Source: Rodentolepis nana
Taxonomy: Eukaryota; Platyhelminthes; Cestoda; Cyclophyllidea; Hymenolepididae
Reading direction: 5' to 3'
Assembly: GCA_900617975.1 (NCBI GenBank)
Contig: UZAE01012020.1
Location: 7,279 to 71,278 of the forward strand
DNA: 64,000 nucleotides
Shown: positions 37,868 through 50,491 of the stretch, in pieces
Position numbering within the stretch: position 1 is the first letter of the stretch
How the letters are laid out: the number at the start of each line of letters is the position of its first letter
Made by a program: the position numbers and the translations under genes
Notes under the pieces: model-generated
The model's database searches: none
What the model was told of the DNA's origin: nothing
The model's input: the letters and a program-made list of their open reading frames with translations, nothing else

Positions 37868-40743
37868 TTCTATCAAAAACATTTTTTGAATGTGATTTAA
37901 ACCTAGTGCAAGCTATCGTCAATAAGAAAGTACCTTGAATTAAGAAAATATATCCCCAAAAAGCAAAAATTAGTTGTAATTTTTTGAGGCATTTCAACAT
38001 TAGGAACAAATTTTTGTGATTTTAGAGCCAACGGTAAGAAGTTATTATTTGATCTTAATTTGCAAGAGTGATGTTTCATATTCATATTCATAATATTCAT
38101 AAAATTCAGCTTAACTTCATATGATTCCGAAATCAGTCCTATTCCAAATTGTTCACAAATATCATTAAATTTACACAGCCAAGCTATTTTTTGGAATTTC
38201 TATCAAGTACATTTTGCGAGAATGGAACCTAATAGCGTGGATTGAACATCAGCACGCAATGGCGCTTCTGTTCTGAAGGTATTTTGATAATACGCACATC
38301 TTTTCCCCCTTATCAATGACAGCTGGTGGAAAGTAAAAATACTTGTATTGGAAGTAACGGTATTGAAATGAAAAATACAATTATGCGTATATGTGCTTAA
38401 GGTTCTCTTCTGTTTATTATTGAAATTGCCGCTCAATTATGATTTTGCTTGTATGAACTAAAGAATAACATCGTAAATGACAATTTTTAAAGTTATTCTT
38501 TCGAGCAAATTTTAACTTCTTCTTCCTTCTTCCCTCTTGGCTTATTTTGTGGCTAGCTCAGTTAGCTGAAATTACATTAAATACATATGCACATGAAAAT
38601 ACCGTGATATGTTGAAAAAATATTATTTAACCCTAGTCCTTTTTTACTAAAAGCGGCAAATCCAGTGTTTCATGAGTATTCGACTCAATTATTATCTCCT
38701 TGTAATAATCCGTTTATTTGTTCCTCTGAAACCTTTATTTCTTTTCCAGTATTAATTATTCCATAGATCTACAGTCTGTTAGTTTAGAATCTCAATTTTA
38801 TAAACTATGGTTGTCCTACGCGTGGACCCTGTTTTTAATTGAAGTTCTCACTATATATTCATTACTTGTGACTATTTTATTTCTTTACTTTCTAACTAAG
38901 TGCCTTATCTAATTAATGTTGCAAGAATTCTACTACCCTTCACACTTAGTTTTGCAGATTTAGCTTATTCATGCGAAATAGTTTCACTAGTTAATGCGAT
39001 TAAACCAAAATTAAATTCCCTAATATAATGAAAAAACGCTATAAATGATGATATTCAGTGACTATATGGAATAATCTTTCAACCAATTATGACATAGTAA
39101 TTCGATATTACGCGGCATCGTATTCAAAATTACAAGGTGTTTGCGATTTTGGCAGTGTATATGAATATTTATGCGTATATTCTTCTAAAAGTTATTTGAC
39201 ATGTAACAGTCTGATGTTGCAGAAAACAATGACCTTGTTGGAAATATGTGTGAACATCTTCAGGTTGAAATAACCACGAAATAAGCCGTCAATTTGAAAC
39301 CTTGCTAATTTTAAGAAAATTTTGAAAGGTCAAAAATAATTAAAAGTTGAAGACATTTTATTTTGTCGGTTAAAGAAACTATTTGCATTTTGTTTAAGTC
39401 TAAAAGACTGAAATGTATCTGCATTGATTTGCTTTTAAAATTGCCAGCTGAGGTCGAGAAGTATTCCTTAAAACCTTTTTCTTGTGTCTTTCAGCTAGAA
39501 ATAGATCTTTTCATATTTGAGTAAAAGAAATAGAGGTGATTTTGAGCTCAACTGACTTTTCATATTGCGACGCAAGAATAATTTATGGAGATTTGAGTCA
39601 AGTGATATATGAATGTAACTACAGCCATTGCGTAGATACTATTGAGATTTGTTTTCTGCAATTAATTAATCGATGAAAAATACAGTTCCTCAAAAGATTA
39701 GAGAATATATTCAGTTAAGCTTTTCAACCACTTCTAAGTTTTATTAGATTTCATCTTTATTATCCCGGATTCATCACCGTATTAAAAAATGATTTAACTT
39801 TTTAATTATTGTTTAAACAAAGTACACTTTCATTGGAAGGATTTTTATTTAAATTACATATATTTTCCTTTTCTAGGTCTTTAATTAAATAATTTCATAA
39901 TAATTAAGAATAATTTAATAAATATATCGGCTGGAATTCTAAAGTAAAAAATGTCAAATATCGAACGGAGTGAACGGTGGCAAATATTGGCTTTTATATC
40001 TCTTAAGAGATAATCGCATTGCAAGTATGCTTGGCTTATATTTCATTGCCGAATTTCCGGTCTATTATATTTTGTCCTTTTACCACTGTCTTTGCCAATT
40101 GAGAAACCGCCTGAGGGAAAAATCTAGACAGACGAAAGAGACATTCGAACAGAGTACAAAATTATCGCCAGCACAGTGTGATTTCGTTAAAGTTAAGTTC
40201 CTCTAATACATTAGTTTTGAATTGTAGTATTGACTATTATCCAAACTAACATAGTGGCTACATGATAATTGTTCACATTAAAATCGATTCTGTTAGAAAA
40301 AATTTAGTTTTTATTTCCATCACAATGTTTATAGCACTAGAACAGGAAAAGTGGACAAATGTTTTGACAATTTGTAAATAAACCACTTTTTACAGCTAAT
40401 TTTTAAGGTTTGGAATGCAATTTGAATGGGTTTCAGATAATCAATAGTGTTTAATAAGTCATTTTAATTCCATAAAATCAAAAGGCAATGGGTATTTATG
40501 ACGCAAATATACAGTAAACATATATTCACAAAAAGTTGCAAAATATATAATTTTGTCGACATAAACTAAAATAAATTGAAAATAACTTCAAAGATAAAAG
40601 CCGAAATCGATGACATTAAACTTTGTTCTTGCTTCATTCATACTTTATGAATGTCATAATCAGCTATAGAGTTGCATTCTCAAGTCAAAATAGTAAGTTG
40701 CTTATTAGCAAAAAACTCTAAGCAGTCTTACCTGCAATATAAA
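37868..40743. other. AT-rich intergenic sequence
   Basis: Open frames at 38009-37794, 38100-37903, 38436-38203 (all minus), 39058-39273 and 39970-40206 (plus). The last is the most protein-like (78 residues, hydrophobic first half, charged second half with LREKSRQTKETFEQ), but it has no recognised family, no clear promoter and no splice borders. No repeat identified. Confidence 0.4.
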
Positions 40744-40989
40744 TTAATAAATTAACAATGAACTGGTTTCCTTACATTTTGCCAGTTGACAAGAATTAGT
40801 AAATGGAGTTGAATCAAAAAATTGTAATGCGTTTGACGACAGGCCTCTTGGTAAAGGTACAAAGTGAAAGCCAAATGAAATTAGGAGGCTGATATTTTGT
40901 ACTTCAGATGGAATTTGCATTGCAAGAACAACATACAAACAGAATGTACTTAGAGAAAGGAAAAGAAATTGAATTTTTGTGAAAATCAT
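40744..40989 (-). CDS. unassigned 81-codon open frame with signal-peptide-like start
   Basis: The ATG lies in a reasonable initiation context (GAGCCATGA). The first 23 residues (MIFTKIQFLFLSLSTFCLYV, then VLA) look like a signal peptide, with a plausible cut after VLA. The rest (QIPSEVQNISLLISFGFHFV…) is uncharged and unfamiliar, with a late NSCQLAKC. A possible 5' splice site AAAAT|GTAAGG lies at about 40770. A stronger CAG|GTAAGA at about 40731 lies beyond the stop. It could be the first exon of a secreted protein or a chance frame. No family recognised. Confidence 0.2.
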   Translation of the reverse strand: MIFTKIQFLFLSLSTFCLYVVLAMQIPSEVQNISLLISFGFHFVPLPRGLSSNALQFFDSTPFTNSCQLAKCKETSSLLIY

Positions 40990-41489
40990 GGCTCTATGAC
41001 AGCAGTTTATGGCATTAATATAAATAAGTAGAAAACTCAGTCATTGATTTTTGATTTATAAAATGTATTCTTATTTCTAATGTTTTGGAGAATTAATATA
41101 CGTATATATACCGGTTTTGAAACTCTTTCCCCATTAATACAAAGAAATTAAATGAATCATTAAGGCAACGAAATTCTCTGTAAACAAAAGTATCATGAAA
41201 CCCCAAAGCCCGCCGTGATTAATAAAACTTTTGTTCACTTTTTCAATTATCAAAGACGGCAATAAAATAGCATTAAGTAAAATTGGACGATCATACAAAT
41301 GATAAATCAAATTTAAGTAAAGGGCGTATTGGGCTTTAATCATTGTAAAGGAAACTTGTCCTTCATGGATTGTACCTGATAAGTGTGACTACAATTATTT
41401 AATTGCAACGATTTAAATTGTCTTTTGTCTAGCTTTGGGATTCATTAGTGCATTTCAAGATCATAAGTAGCACATGCTTTGTGCCCAAC

Positions 41490-41585
41490 TAATTTGTACT
41501 CTCTCTTTCACACATGTATGTGAGAAAATTGGGGCTTATGATAAATATTATAAGGCCTGCCGTTTAAAATATTAATAATAATTAT
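41490..41585 (+). mobile_element. degenerate SINE-like 3' tail relic
   Basis: The sequence around 41530-41585 (ggggcttatgataaatatta, then aaggcctgccgtttaaaat and AAT-rich tail) aligns with the last 50 bases of the SINE family (gggctaatgataactatcaa, gcctgccatttgatataaat). The upstream pyrimidine-rich bases (ctctctttcacacatg) may be the remains of the tract. It is the oldest-looking copy in the window. Confidence 0.6.
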
Positions 41586-43455
41586 ATGAGAAAATTGATA
41601 TGTCAATTTTGTAGATTTTAGAAATGATAACGTTTGCGTTCATCATAAATCTGCTGTGAAATGCGAAACAATGATTAGAAGTAGCAAAATAATAAAAAAA
41701 TATTAAAAATTTCGAGATTTGCAATTCATCTTAGTATTGTCAGAATAAGAATTGGATAGTGAGTTGGTACAGCAAAGGCTTGACTGTGCTTTAACTAAAT
41801 AGAATGGCTTTTTGTTTATTTAAATTATTGAAATAACTCTTTTGTATAAAAATGCATTTTTCTGTTGATAGTTCTTTTTTTAATCGAAATATCCTGAAAT
41901 CGATAATAATTAAGAAAATTTTCAACAAAAAATTCACTAATTGACCGTTTAGAGCTTTAACAATCGTTAATCTGTGTTCCACTAGAAAAAATGGGAATAA
42001 ATTTTCTCCGAGAAAAAAATTCCTAAAGGCACGATGGCATTAAGACGTATATTTTCTTCAGTTAGTCAGTATGGAAAACTTGATTAACATATTAAAACCC
42101 AATTTTGAGCAAGACCGATTTCGCTTTCATTTCAGCTGGAAATCTGTCACAATTAATCGCCCGTATTTTTGCTCTGGTCTTCAGCTGTGAACGGGTGAAT
42201 TTTTCCTAGTAGTAGTTGAGACCTAAGCCATAAATTTTATTTTCAATTAACCAATTTTTCCACATTGAAGAGTTGTTTCCTGTTTCTTCACTTTATTTTT
42301 CATTTTGCTCTGATGGATTAAATGATTTTCCCAAAATTGGTATTCCTTGCCTTCTTACTAAAAATCCTACTCCTATTTCTTATTAATTATGCAAAAAATT
42401 AGCCGATTTAGCTAAATAAAATTTCTTGACTTTTATTGAATGCATCAGGTTATTTTTTTATGTCAATTTTGTATATTTCAGTTCTTGTTAACTTATATGC
42501 CAATCAATCAATGGTGCCTTTGGAAAATATGATCGGATTTTCCCAATATAAGCAGTCAGTGGTTTAACTACGGGTTCTAAGATGATAAATCCAGTTTCAC
42601 AATTAAAAAAATTCTTAATCGAGATCATGGCGCTCATTAATGGCACCCAAGGGAAAACTCATGAGGAATGAATACTACTTGAATATCTTTCCAATCAGTT
42701 CTATTTTCGGCAAATCCCACCATTTGAAGGACAGGAAGGTTGAGTGAAATTGAAGGAATGTTCAAAAGTCATTATATTTTTGCTGTTATGACATTATCTT
42801 CAACGTTACAGAAAATGTACCGTCGTTCCTGAAACACAAAAAGTGATATAAGCATCTATCACTGCAAAATTAAATTTGAAAATCCATTTCAGTTTATGAA
42901 TTAGTAGGGTTAGGATAGAATGACAAAGAGAAAGAGTACCTCTTTCTAATTTAGAGGGCGATAGAATTCAAGCATTTTTCCGGCGAGACTCCACGCGTCT
43001 TTCCTTAAATTAAAATGTTTATTGAAAAGTGCCTTTGTAAACGAGCCTGGAAGATATTATTATTAACTAAGGTGGATAGTCTACTATCTATGCCATATTA
43101 TTAAAGATCTTTTTGAATAATTTAGAGGCTAATTATTGATAGACTATTTGAACTTTATAAATGGTGGATATTCGGCAACAGGACCAAAACTGTACAATGT
43201 AAACGTGGCATTGGATGTATAAAGTGCTCACATAAACAACTGAAACATATAGGAAAATAAGTGGTTTTTTGACGAAATTCATGGGTCCTTTACGTAAAGT
43301 AAAAAATACCAAATCTGGCTTAAATAGATAGTGTTGAACCAAATATATTAGCATTTACGTGCAAACATGTATTTGTACAATTAAAGATTTCATAGAATCA
43401 AAGCTTTCTTGAACACTAGTTCGCTGGGTTTGAAAAAATGTATATATATGACTGT
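41586..43455. other. AT-rich intergenic sequence
   Basis: No feature recognised. Minus open frames at 41982-41791 and 43354-43133 are unsupported. Confidence 0.45.
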
Positions 43456-43457
43456 TT

Positions 43458-43674
43458 AAGATTTTACATAGTTAATTTTTTGTAACGGATCGGAATTAAA
43501 GTAACTCCCACCCAAACTATTTGAAATATTCTTCCAAATCGTCCACTTTTCACTGTCGGGAGGTGTATAATGAGAGGGAGTTGTTGCTAGGCTCTTGCAT
43601 AAGACATAAATTAAATTGGGAAGTAAAGGCTGAGAATATTCTTTTGGGAAATCTCGTTTCATAACTGCAAAAAA
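43458..43674 (-). CDS. candidate host exon, minus strand, gene unknown
   Basis: A textbook 3' splice site (attgctttttttgcag) ends at 43675, and the frame after it is open for 71 codons to a stop at 43456-43458. The product reads MKRDFPKEYSQPLLPNLIYV then LCKSLATTPSHYTPPDSEKW and TIWKNISNSLGGSYF. The mix of residues and higher GC than the surroundings look protein-coding, but I recognise no family. The exon would begin with two bases completing a split codon. The 3' border is uncertain: GTGGGA or GTAAAA are the available donors, both weak. A SINE copy ends about 20 bases upstream of the splice site. Confidence 0.3.
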
Positions 43675-43695
43675 AGCAATACAGCTGACCATCGA

Positions 43696-43940
43696 TTATT
43701 TATTTCAATTAATAGATGTTTGGACAGTTATCACAGGACTTCACAGAGGGGAGGAACGTCAAAGTGAGAAAAGTCGAGAGGGGGAACTGAAGGATGATTC
43801 ACGGATGCAAGAGACAGACAGAGTGGAGACATGGCAGTTCGAAGTCAGAAGTCAACTCTCGGTTTATTGACTTTTTTGTCGTATGAGTATACGTTGCCCA
43901 GGATGCATCACGTCAAAATAAGTCTATTGCACACCCCGAC
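43696..43940 (-). mobile_element. SINE-like element, copy 7, internally deleted
   Basis: Tail (reversed AAAT run) at 43694-43710, then the purine-rich reversed tract, 'gttcgaagtcagaagtcaac', 'gtatgagtatacgttgccca' and a worn head. It is about 245 bp: roughly 65-70 bases between the pyrimidine tract and the middle are missing. No target duplication seen. Confidence 0.8.
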
Positions 43941-44400
43941 TACCGATTATTGGATTTTAGTAAAAAATCACAGCTTTAGATGTAATAATGAATTTTTAAT
44001 GAAACATTGTAAGAAAATTGTCCATTATAATAATCCCATTTTCCGTTGAATGACAATCGACATTTCAACTTGCGTAGACAAAGAAAATACCATTTGCGGC
44101 TATTTAATGAAATTATATCATATTTAATAATGGTGTCATTGTTATCAGTCTGCTTTATGCAAAAAAATTTTTTATGAATTTGCTTCAATTTGAGCACAAG
44201 AACAAATAATGAGCTATATCATGAAACAAAAGCAGTCTGATGATTTCAGAGTTCGATTTTATTTCGTTTTCATTTTTCGTACATTTTGTTCCTTTATCTT
44301 TATGCAAATTATTCTCAATGTAGAATTAAAAAGTTATATTACACTATAGACAATATTAGAAAATCAAACTTTATAAAAGTAATTGCTTTCACTTCAATTT
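43941..44400. other. AT-rich sequence between SINE copies 7 and 8
   Basis: No gene or named repeat. Confidence 0.5.
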
Positions 44401-44403
44401 TGA

Positions 44404-44443
44404 AATTGGGCAGTTAAAATTGGGCAGTTGAAAATGGGCAGTT
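44404..44443 (+). repeat. short minisatellite, three units of about 14 bp
   Basis: Three units with the shared core TGGGCAGTT(A/G)A, with periods of 14 and 15 bases. Confidence 0.75.
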
Positions 44444-44508
44444 AACGAGAAAGGTTTACTTTCCTTTAATCTGCCAAATAATCTTAAAGCTGACTTATGA
44501 TCATTCAG

Positions 44509-44824
44509 GTGTGTGAGATAGACTTACCTTAACGTGGTGCACTCAGGGTAACGTATATAAATGCGATAAAAATCCATAACTCGGTAGTTGACTTCAAACT
44601 AACATGACCCTACTCCATGTCATATTCGATTGTTTCCACGGAACTAACCTTGCTCTTTTCTCTACGTTGATGTCTATCGTCTTTACATCTATGAATCTTT
44701 CTTTTGTTCCTCATCTCTTCAATTTTTGTGACTTTGATGTTTCTACCATTGTGTTTCCAGAGGTCAACAAAAGGGCTAATGATGGCTATCGTAAAGCCTG
44801 CCATTAGATATAAATAAATAAATG
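44509..44824 (+). mobile_element. SINE-like element, copy 8
   Basis: Full-length but worn. Head gtgtgtgagatagacttacc, E-box replaced by AACGTGG, middle 'actcggtagttgacttcaaa', pyrimidine tract, and end 'aaagcctgccattagatata' with a (AAAT)3 tail. No good target duplication is visible, so this is an older copy. Head-to-head with copy 7 at a distance of 568 bases. Confidence 0.85.
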
Positions 44825-47800
44825 TTTATTCAAACTAAGCTAATAAGTTAACAGCAGATAAGTTTAGATTAATTAAGTGGAGAGTTGAGATGCGTTTTAT
44901 GCATGCTTGAACAGATATATCATAAAAGAAGCTACTTTTTTTTAAACTTCCAACCACATCTGATTAGCCGCATTGGTATACAGGTGAGTTTTGGGGCATA
45001 TATTGAGGAATGGTAGTTTCAGACAGTTTAAAGTAAATTTATACGCCTCTATGGCTTTTACCGAAGCCAACTCACGGCCAGAATAGTGATGCATCTTTAC
45101 ATTTTTCTTGCATAATTAAGCTGAAGAAAATCGTGTTTTAATTTGACATCAATCGTTCGAAAGGTGGATACCAAATACCAGTCAAAGGCAAGAAACAAAC
45201 TTAGCCAAAAGTGAGTTATGCATTCGTAATGGAAAAGTGCCTCAAACCAATGTGAGAAAGCATCTTTGCGAGAAAATATATTAGCACTATTATTTTAATA
45301 CTCGCTTGAAATTAGAGTGTAAATGTTTTTCTCCGATGAAAACAAATCCACGTTAGTTCACACTCTATTTTATTTTGTGTAGTGTATAATCCAATACAAG
45401 CGTACCTGTAAGTTTTAAAAATTCAAATTTTACTTGTCTTTTGCTTTCAGCGCTTTATTATTTCTACCAATTTAGAACATTAAGTTATTTATCGATGGGG
45501 TGGGAGGTTGGAAGGGTAGGGACTGTTCCACCCGCTACGTCTCAGTGTTTTAGTCTTTGATATTTTTTTTCCAGTTTCATTGGCGATTTTGTGCCTGCAA
45601 ACAATTCTCGATGAATAGTTGACTTAATTTCGCTGATAGTCAAACCACATTGCCTTATTTGTCACACTGAAATCGGGATGCAATTAACAGTGAACTATTA
45701 AATTTTGCTTTCCTATACAAATTAAAATTTAGCAATTAAAACGTTCATGGCTGTCAGCAAATACATTTGAAGACACCTTTCTCGATAAGGGGAATTCAGA
45801 GGATCGGGAATATGACATTGTAAATACCTGCCAAGCCACTTTCGGGCAATGCTTATTTTTAAACTAATATTAAATTGCAACTTGGTTCCTTTTAAAACTT
45901 CGCCGTTCATCGTCTTAGGAAATAACAGAAATCTGAAGTTTATTAAATTTTAGAACTTTGATTCATTATCAGAAGAAAGTTTTCTGCGACGATTTACAAT
46001 TATCGAATTCCTAAATGATATTTTTAAAGGGCAAATGAATACATTTCATATGCTAAATTTCGTTTAAAACTTTATTTACAGTTACGAATCCTATAAGAAT
46101 ATATTATTAAAAATTTTATTCAGGTCTTAATTTATAAACACCGATGCAATTTATAATTTAACCAATCAGTCTTTTAAAATTAATATATTTAAAAGAGTTA
46201 ACTAATTGGTGAAAAATGTTCTTATTTAGGGAGCCAATTATAGCGAACCTGTGATGTAGTATCCGAAATCTTTGAATCTTCAAGACCTCATGGAAGAAAC
46301 CTCATAAATCCAATTATGTTCTATTTAAATTAGCATGCTATAATTATAATGACGGACCTAGAGGGATCATAATGATGAAATGGCATTGCTTAAAAGTGGT
46401 GATGTAAACTTTCATCCGAACAGTTCTGACTCCATTAGGAAGCATTTCACCAACTCTTGGTCACACAGACAACCACAGTCTAATTGGTCAATACCGAATA
46501 GATACAAATAAGAAACGGAGCATTGCAAAAACAATAAAAGAATTTTCTTTGTTGTAAAACCAAGAAATATCCTTCCCCCTGCATTTGCAACTGCTTTTAA
46601 TTTCAATCACTTGTTGATAAGGCAGTCTTTTTTTAATTAAAAACTCGTTCGGGTGGTTTTTATCCACGGTTTAATTTCAAATTCATTTTGATCCATCGAC
46701 TCAAGACGCTGAGTAGAGAATAAAACAAAGTCCTGGAAATTGGGAGATGCCAAAACACCCTGAAATTTAATTCTTGGTTTGTATGGGGCCATTCTGGCTT
46801 TCTGAGCTGATGCTAGTCGTTGTTATATAGAAAAATGGTAATTTTTCAATGAAAAAATGAAAATTATTATTTGGTTTTTTGTCTATTTTACTTCTTGACT
46901 ACTTTTCTTAGCAGTTATTCATGACTAATTCCATGTGCGCTCCCACAAAATGCCTTCTAAAAGTTTTTGAAGTATCAGCCCATGCTTAGAGGAACAAAAT
47001 TCGTCTTGGTTTGAAGACAACCAATGATTTTCCAAAACTGTTTTGCAATCTATGCGCATCCCGTAAACAGTTGTAATTAGGTGTAAAAACCGAATTCTTT
47101 CCCACGTTAACGTGAAAATGTACTTTCTACTCTGGCTATCTATGTATCTCTAGACTGGGCGTGAAGATGTTGACTTGGCGACACTCAAATTCCAAACCTA
47201 GTCAATTAACCCATGGCTTTAAGTGTACTTGCAAAATTTTCCAGTTATCAAGGACGTTTCAGGGTTAAATTCCCTCGAATTAACTAAGTATCTGAGTCAA
47301 TCAGACATTTTAGCTTGTAGACATAATATGCGTGTCATTCTCATTAAACAAATTGATGGTTATTGCTCGTTACAAGCTTTTCTTTCATATCTTTTCATTA
47401 TGAATAAACCTTGTCAACACCTTTTTTCATGCTTTCAATACACAAACCTAATCAAAACAATTACCTCAAAATCTGCGTTTAAATAAATCCATAGTTAATA
47501 TTATTGGCCAAATTATGATATTTAATTTTAATATCATTTAGTTAACAAAACTAACAACAAATAAATCCGCATATGGATTTGTCCTACACCAGAATTTATT
47601 TAGCAAACTAGACACTTCTAGTGTTAATAAGGTGCTTGAAGTATCCTTAAAGTTAATTAAGCTGAAGTATGTTGCTATAACAAAGTAAGTTGAATTTATT
47701 TATTTGTTAAATAATTTCAAAATGCACAGATTTACTTACGAAGCCACAACAAAGTTGATTTTGATCACAGGAACAAAGGACCACGTGATGATTTGCCTTT

Positions 47801-49192
47801 GCAGCACTCAGAGTTATAGTTGAGTTTTCCTTATTTCCCATTTGTGAATAAATGTATAAAAGTAAAAAAATTATAGAACACACATAACCAGTGATTAATT
47901 TGTTTTTTTACCAAACGAATTATCTTGACCCATGAGTCACTAATTGAAACTTTAATAAATTATCTGTATTATGTTAAGCGGAGTTAAGGGATTGAATGTA
48001 CGCTACTTTAAACCAACTGGTTTGTTTATTGTAAATGACCAGTGAAAGGTAAACGCAGAGTGTCTTTAATATTTTGGAAGAAATAAGACATCAGTCCTTT
48101 GAGGAAGTTCCTGGCGAGAAAAACCAATGGAAAGATGCAAAAAATCAAACATAATGGAACCAGCAGTCAAAAAGCGCATCAAAAACTGATATTCGTTTCC
48201 ATATGGCCTAATCTCATTTAATTTTTATAAAACTTCAGGAACAATAATACTCAGTCAAACTGCCTTCATCCCTCCTTTCCATGCCTATTGCTACATAAAC
48301 CTATATATCTCGTTGACTGGGTTTTGTAAGTCTAACTAAATTTGAAGTTACTGACCTCATATTTTTTTCTTTAAATTACCTGTTCTACCACCTCTATGGT
48401 TTCTGCTTGCTACTGTGGCAATCAAAGCTATTAAAAATAGAAGCAAAGGTCTTGTCTTGAAAGAGCAGGCATTTAAAGTCATGCAAGCAAACTATATCAT
48501 TCTGAAAGAAATTAAAAGTCTCGTTTATATCCAGGTGCAAAGGGCTAGATCCAATTACATTCCTCTGGTGAGCGACCAGAATGCATTTGATCTCAGAGTA
48601 CCTCTCTTTGATCATATCTATCAACACTAATTAAGTAAGCATGTAACTATTTACATTTTACACAGACAAGCGTTTGAAAGGTTAACGGATTATTGTGCTA
48701 TTATTTTTTGTAAACTTTAAAATTCAAATAAAGGAGAATAGCAAAAGATTGAATATATTAGTCAGTCGTAAAATTTTAAAAGACATGATATTTGTGAAAA
48801 ATTTGAAAAAATTTCAGCTAATGTTCTATAGCGTATTCCTTCTTTCTTATTATCAAAAAATAAATAATGAATAGGGTGTTCAACAAAAATACATGAAATC
48901 TGTGACTACATCAGGCATACCCTGTTTAAAATTAAAATTTACTCTATTTTGTATTATTCGACTTTAGCACACAATGCAAACAGATCTTCATTTGCTACCT
49001 AAAACGACCGAAGTTACAAAAGTGCCTACTAGTTACAATAATTTTTGGATTCGATAACCGAAAAGATTCCAATGACAACATTTTTCTAAATTTTACTGGC
49101 CTCCATGCTAAAAATCATGTGGGGCGTAAAGGCTTGGCATTGTTATTTATCACGTATTAATTAAATTTAAATTTAGATTAAATTTATTATGC
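44825..49192. other. AT-rich intergenic sequence
   Basis: Minus frame at 45910-45722 is preceded by a splice-like 'gttatttcctaag' and contains GGCAG|GTATTT, which would give an 86-base exon, but the residues are not persuasive. Minus frame 46606-46412 and plus frames 47223-47486 and 48415-48630 are unsupported; the last is open on both strands. No mobile element identified. Confidence 0.4.
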
Positions 49193-49194
49193 TA

Positions 49195-50489
49195 TTAGGT
49201 TGGCAACTAGGTCATTGCCGATTTCAAATAAGAAAGCAAATTCGGAATTTTTGTTTAAAAATATAACTTTATTCAATTAGATAGGGGCCGTTCTTGTCGA
49301 TGACCTTTTTCCATTGTTCTGGCAGAGTATAAATTCCCCGTTCGTAAAATGTCTGGTCTTTGCTATTAAAAAACTGAATTAGGTGTGATCCGACATCATC
49401 CGCGTTGTTAAAAATTTTACCATTTAAAGAGTTTTGCATGGAACGAAACAAATGGTAATCCGAAGGCGCAAGGTGAGGGCTATATGGTGGGTGTGACAAA
49501 ACATCCCAACCCAGTTCCAATAATTTTTGCCCAGTAACCAAAGATTTGTGGGGCCTTGCGCTATCATGATGGAAAACAACACCCTTCCGACTTGATAATG
49601 CCGGCTGCTATTATCTTCAATTGCATCCTTCAGTTTTTCGAGTTCTTCAACATACACATTTGAATTTATCGTTTGGTTCTGCGGCATGAGTTCAAAATAC
49701 AAAATTCCTTTGTGATCCCACCAGACTCACAGCATAATCTTTTTTGGTGAATCTCTGCTGCTTTTGATACTGTTTGGGCTGGTTGATCTTGCTTCACCCA
49801 TGATCTCTTGCGAGTAACATTCTTATAAACTATCCACTTTTCGTCGCCAGTAACTAGGTTCTTCCTCGGAAATGGATCATTCTCATTGCGTTTCAGTAGC
49901 GGCGAATCACAGATGCTAATCCGTTGCGTCAAATGAATTTCTTTTAACTGGTGAGGGATCCATAAATCAAGTTTCTTGACATAACCAAGGGTTTTTCATT
50001 TTTTTCAATGCATGTATGCGACACATTGAGCTTCTCTGCAATATCTCGTGTTGTGCTGTGACGATTTGAATCGATAATGGCCTTGATATGGGTTTCATCC
50101 ACTTCGACTGGGCGGCCAGATCGTTGTGAATTTTTCAGTGAAAAATCGAACGAACGAAATCTTTCAAACCAATTTCGACACTGCCTTTCTTTTAAGGCTT
50201 CATCTCCACATACGGCACATAACTTCTTTTGTGCTTGCGATGCGTTCTTGCCTTTTCGGAAGTAATACAATAAAATGTGTCGGAAGTGCACGTCCTGTTC
50301 TTTCATTTTTAAATTGAGATAAAAACAAAACTAAAGAACTAAACAAAAAAAATTTTTTACTAATTAACCTAGAAGCCCATACAGTAAGAAAAAAATATAG
50401 GTTAGATGCTCTGGCCACGTTAACGAAACAAAAGAAAGTATCGAGTGAATCTGTCAACAAAAACGGCAATGACTTAGTTGTCAACCCAA
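49195..50489 (-). mobile_element. mariner transposon, copy B (full length, 1,295 bp)
   Basis: The inverted repeats are TTAGGTTGGCAACTAGGTCA at 49195 and its partner ending at 50489 (reverse TTGGGTTGACAACTAAGTCA). They are flanked by TA at 49193-49194 and 50490-50491. Transposase runs on the minus strand. Sequence is very close to copies A and C. Confidence 0.95.
49269..50306 (-). pseudogene. mariner transposase, frameshifted (copy B)
   Basis: Minus-strand pieces: 50306-49944 (start MKEQDVHFRHILLYYFRKGK, helix-turn-helix and GRP linker), 49932-49666 (TGDEKWIVYK, first catalytic Asp, ending in the out-of-frame ESGGITKEF), 49702-49424 (MPQNQTINSNVYVEELEKLK, then another shift) and 49541-49269 (SPHLAPSDYHLF, third Asp, end PYLIE). 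The run of T at 49740-49745 is one base shorter than in copy A, which destroys the frame. An extra GCA codon gives KAAEIHQK. The second catalytic region (normally HHDNARPH) is out of frame and altered near 49570-49600. Confidence 0.9.
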
Positions 50490-50491
50490 TA

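Noticed and set aside
45722..45910. Possible minus-strand exon of 86 bases (AG before 45913, GTATTT after the GGCAG)
   Set aside because: Residues are not protein-like beyond chance and the segment is as AT-rich as its surroundings.
48394..48630. Open frames of 71-77 codons on both strands over the same bases
   Set aside because: Both strands are open, no family is recognised and no splice borders are clear, so neither can be preferred.
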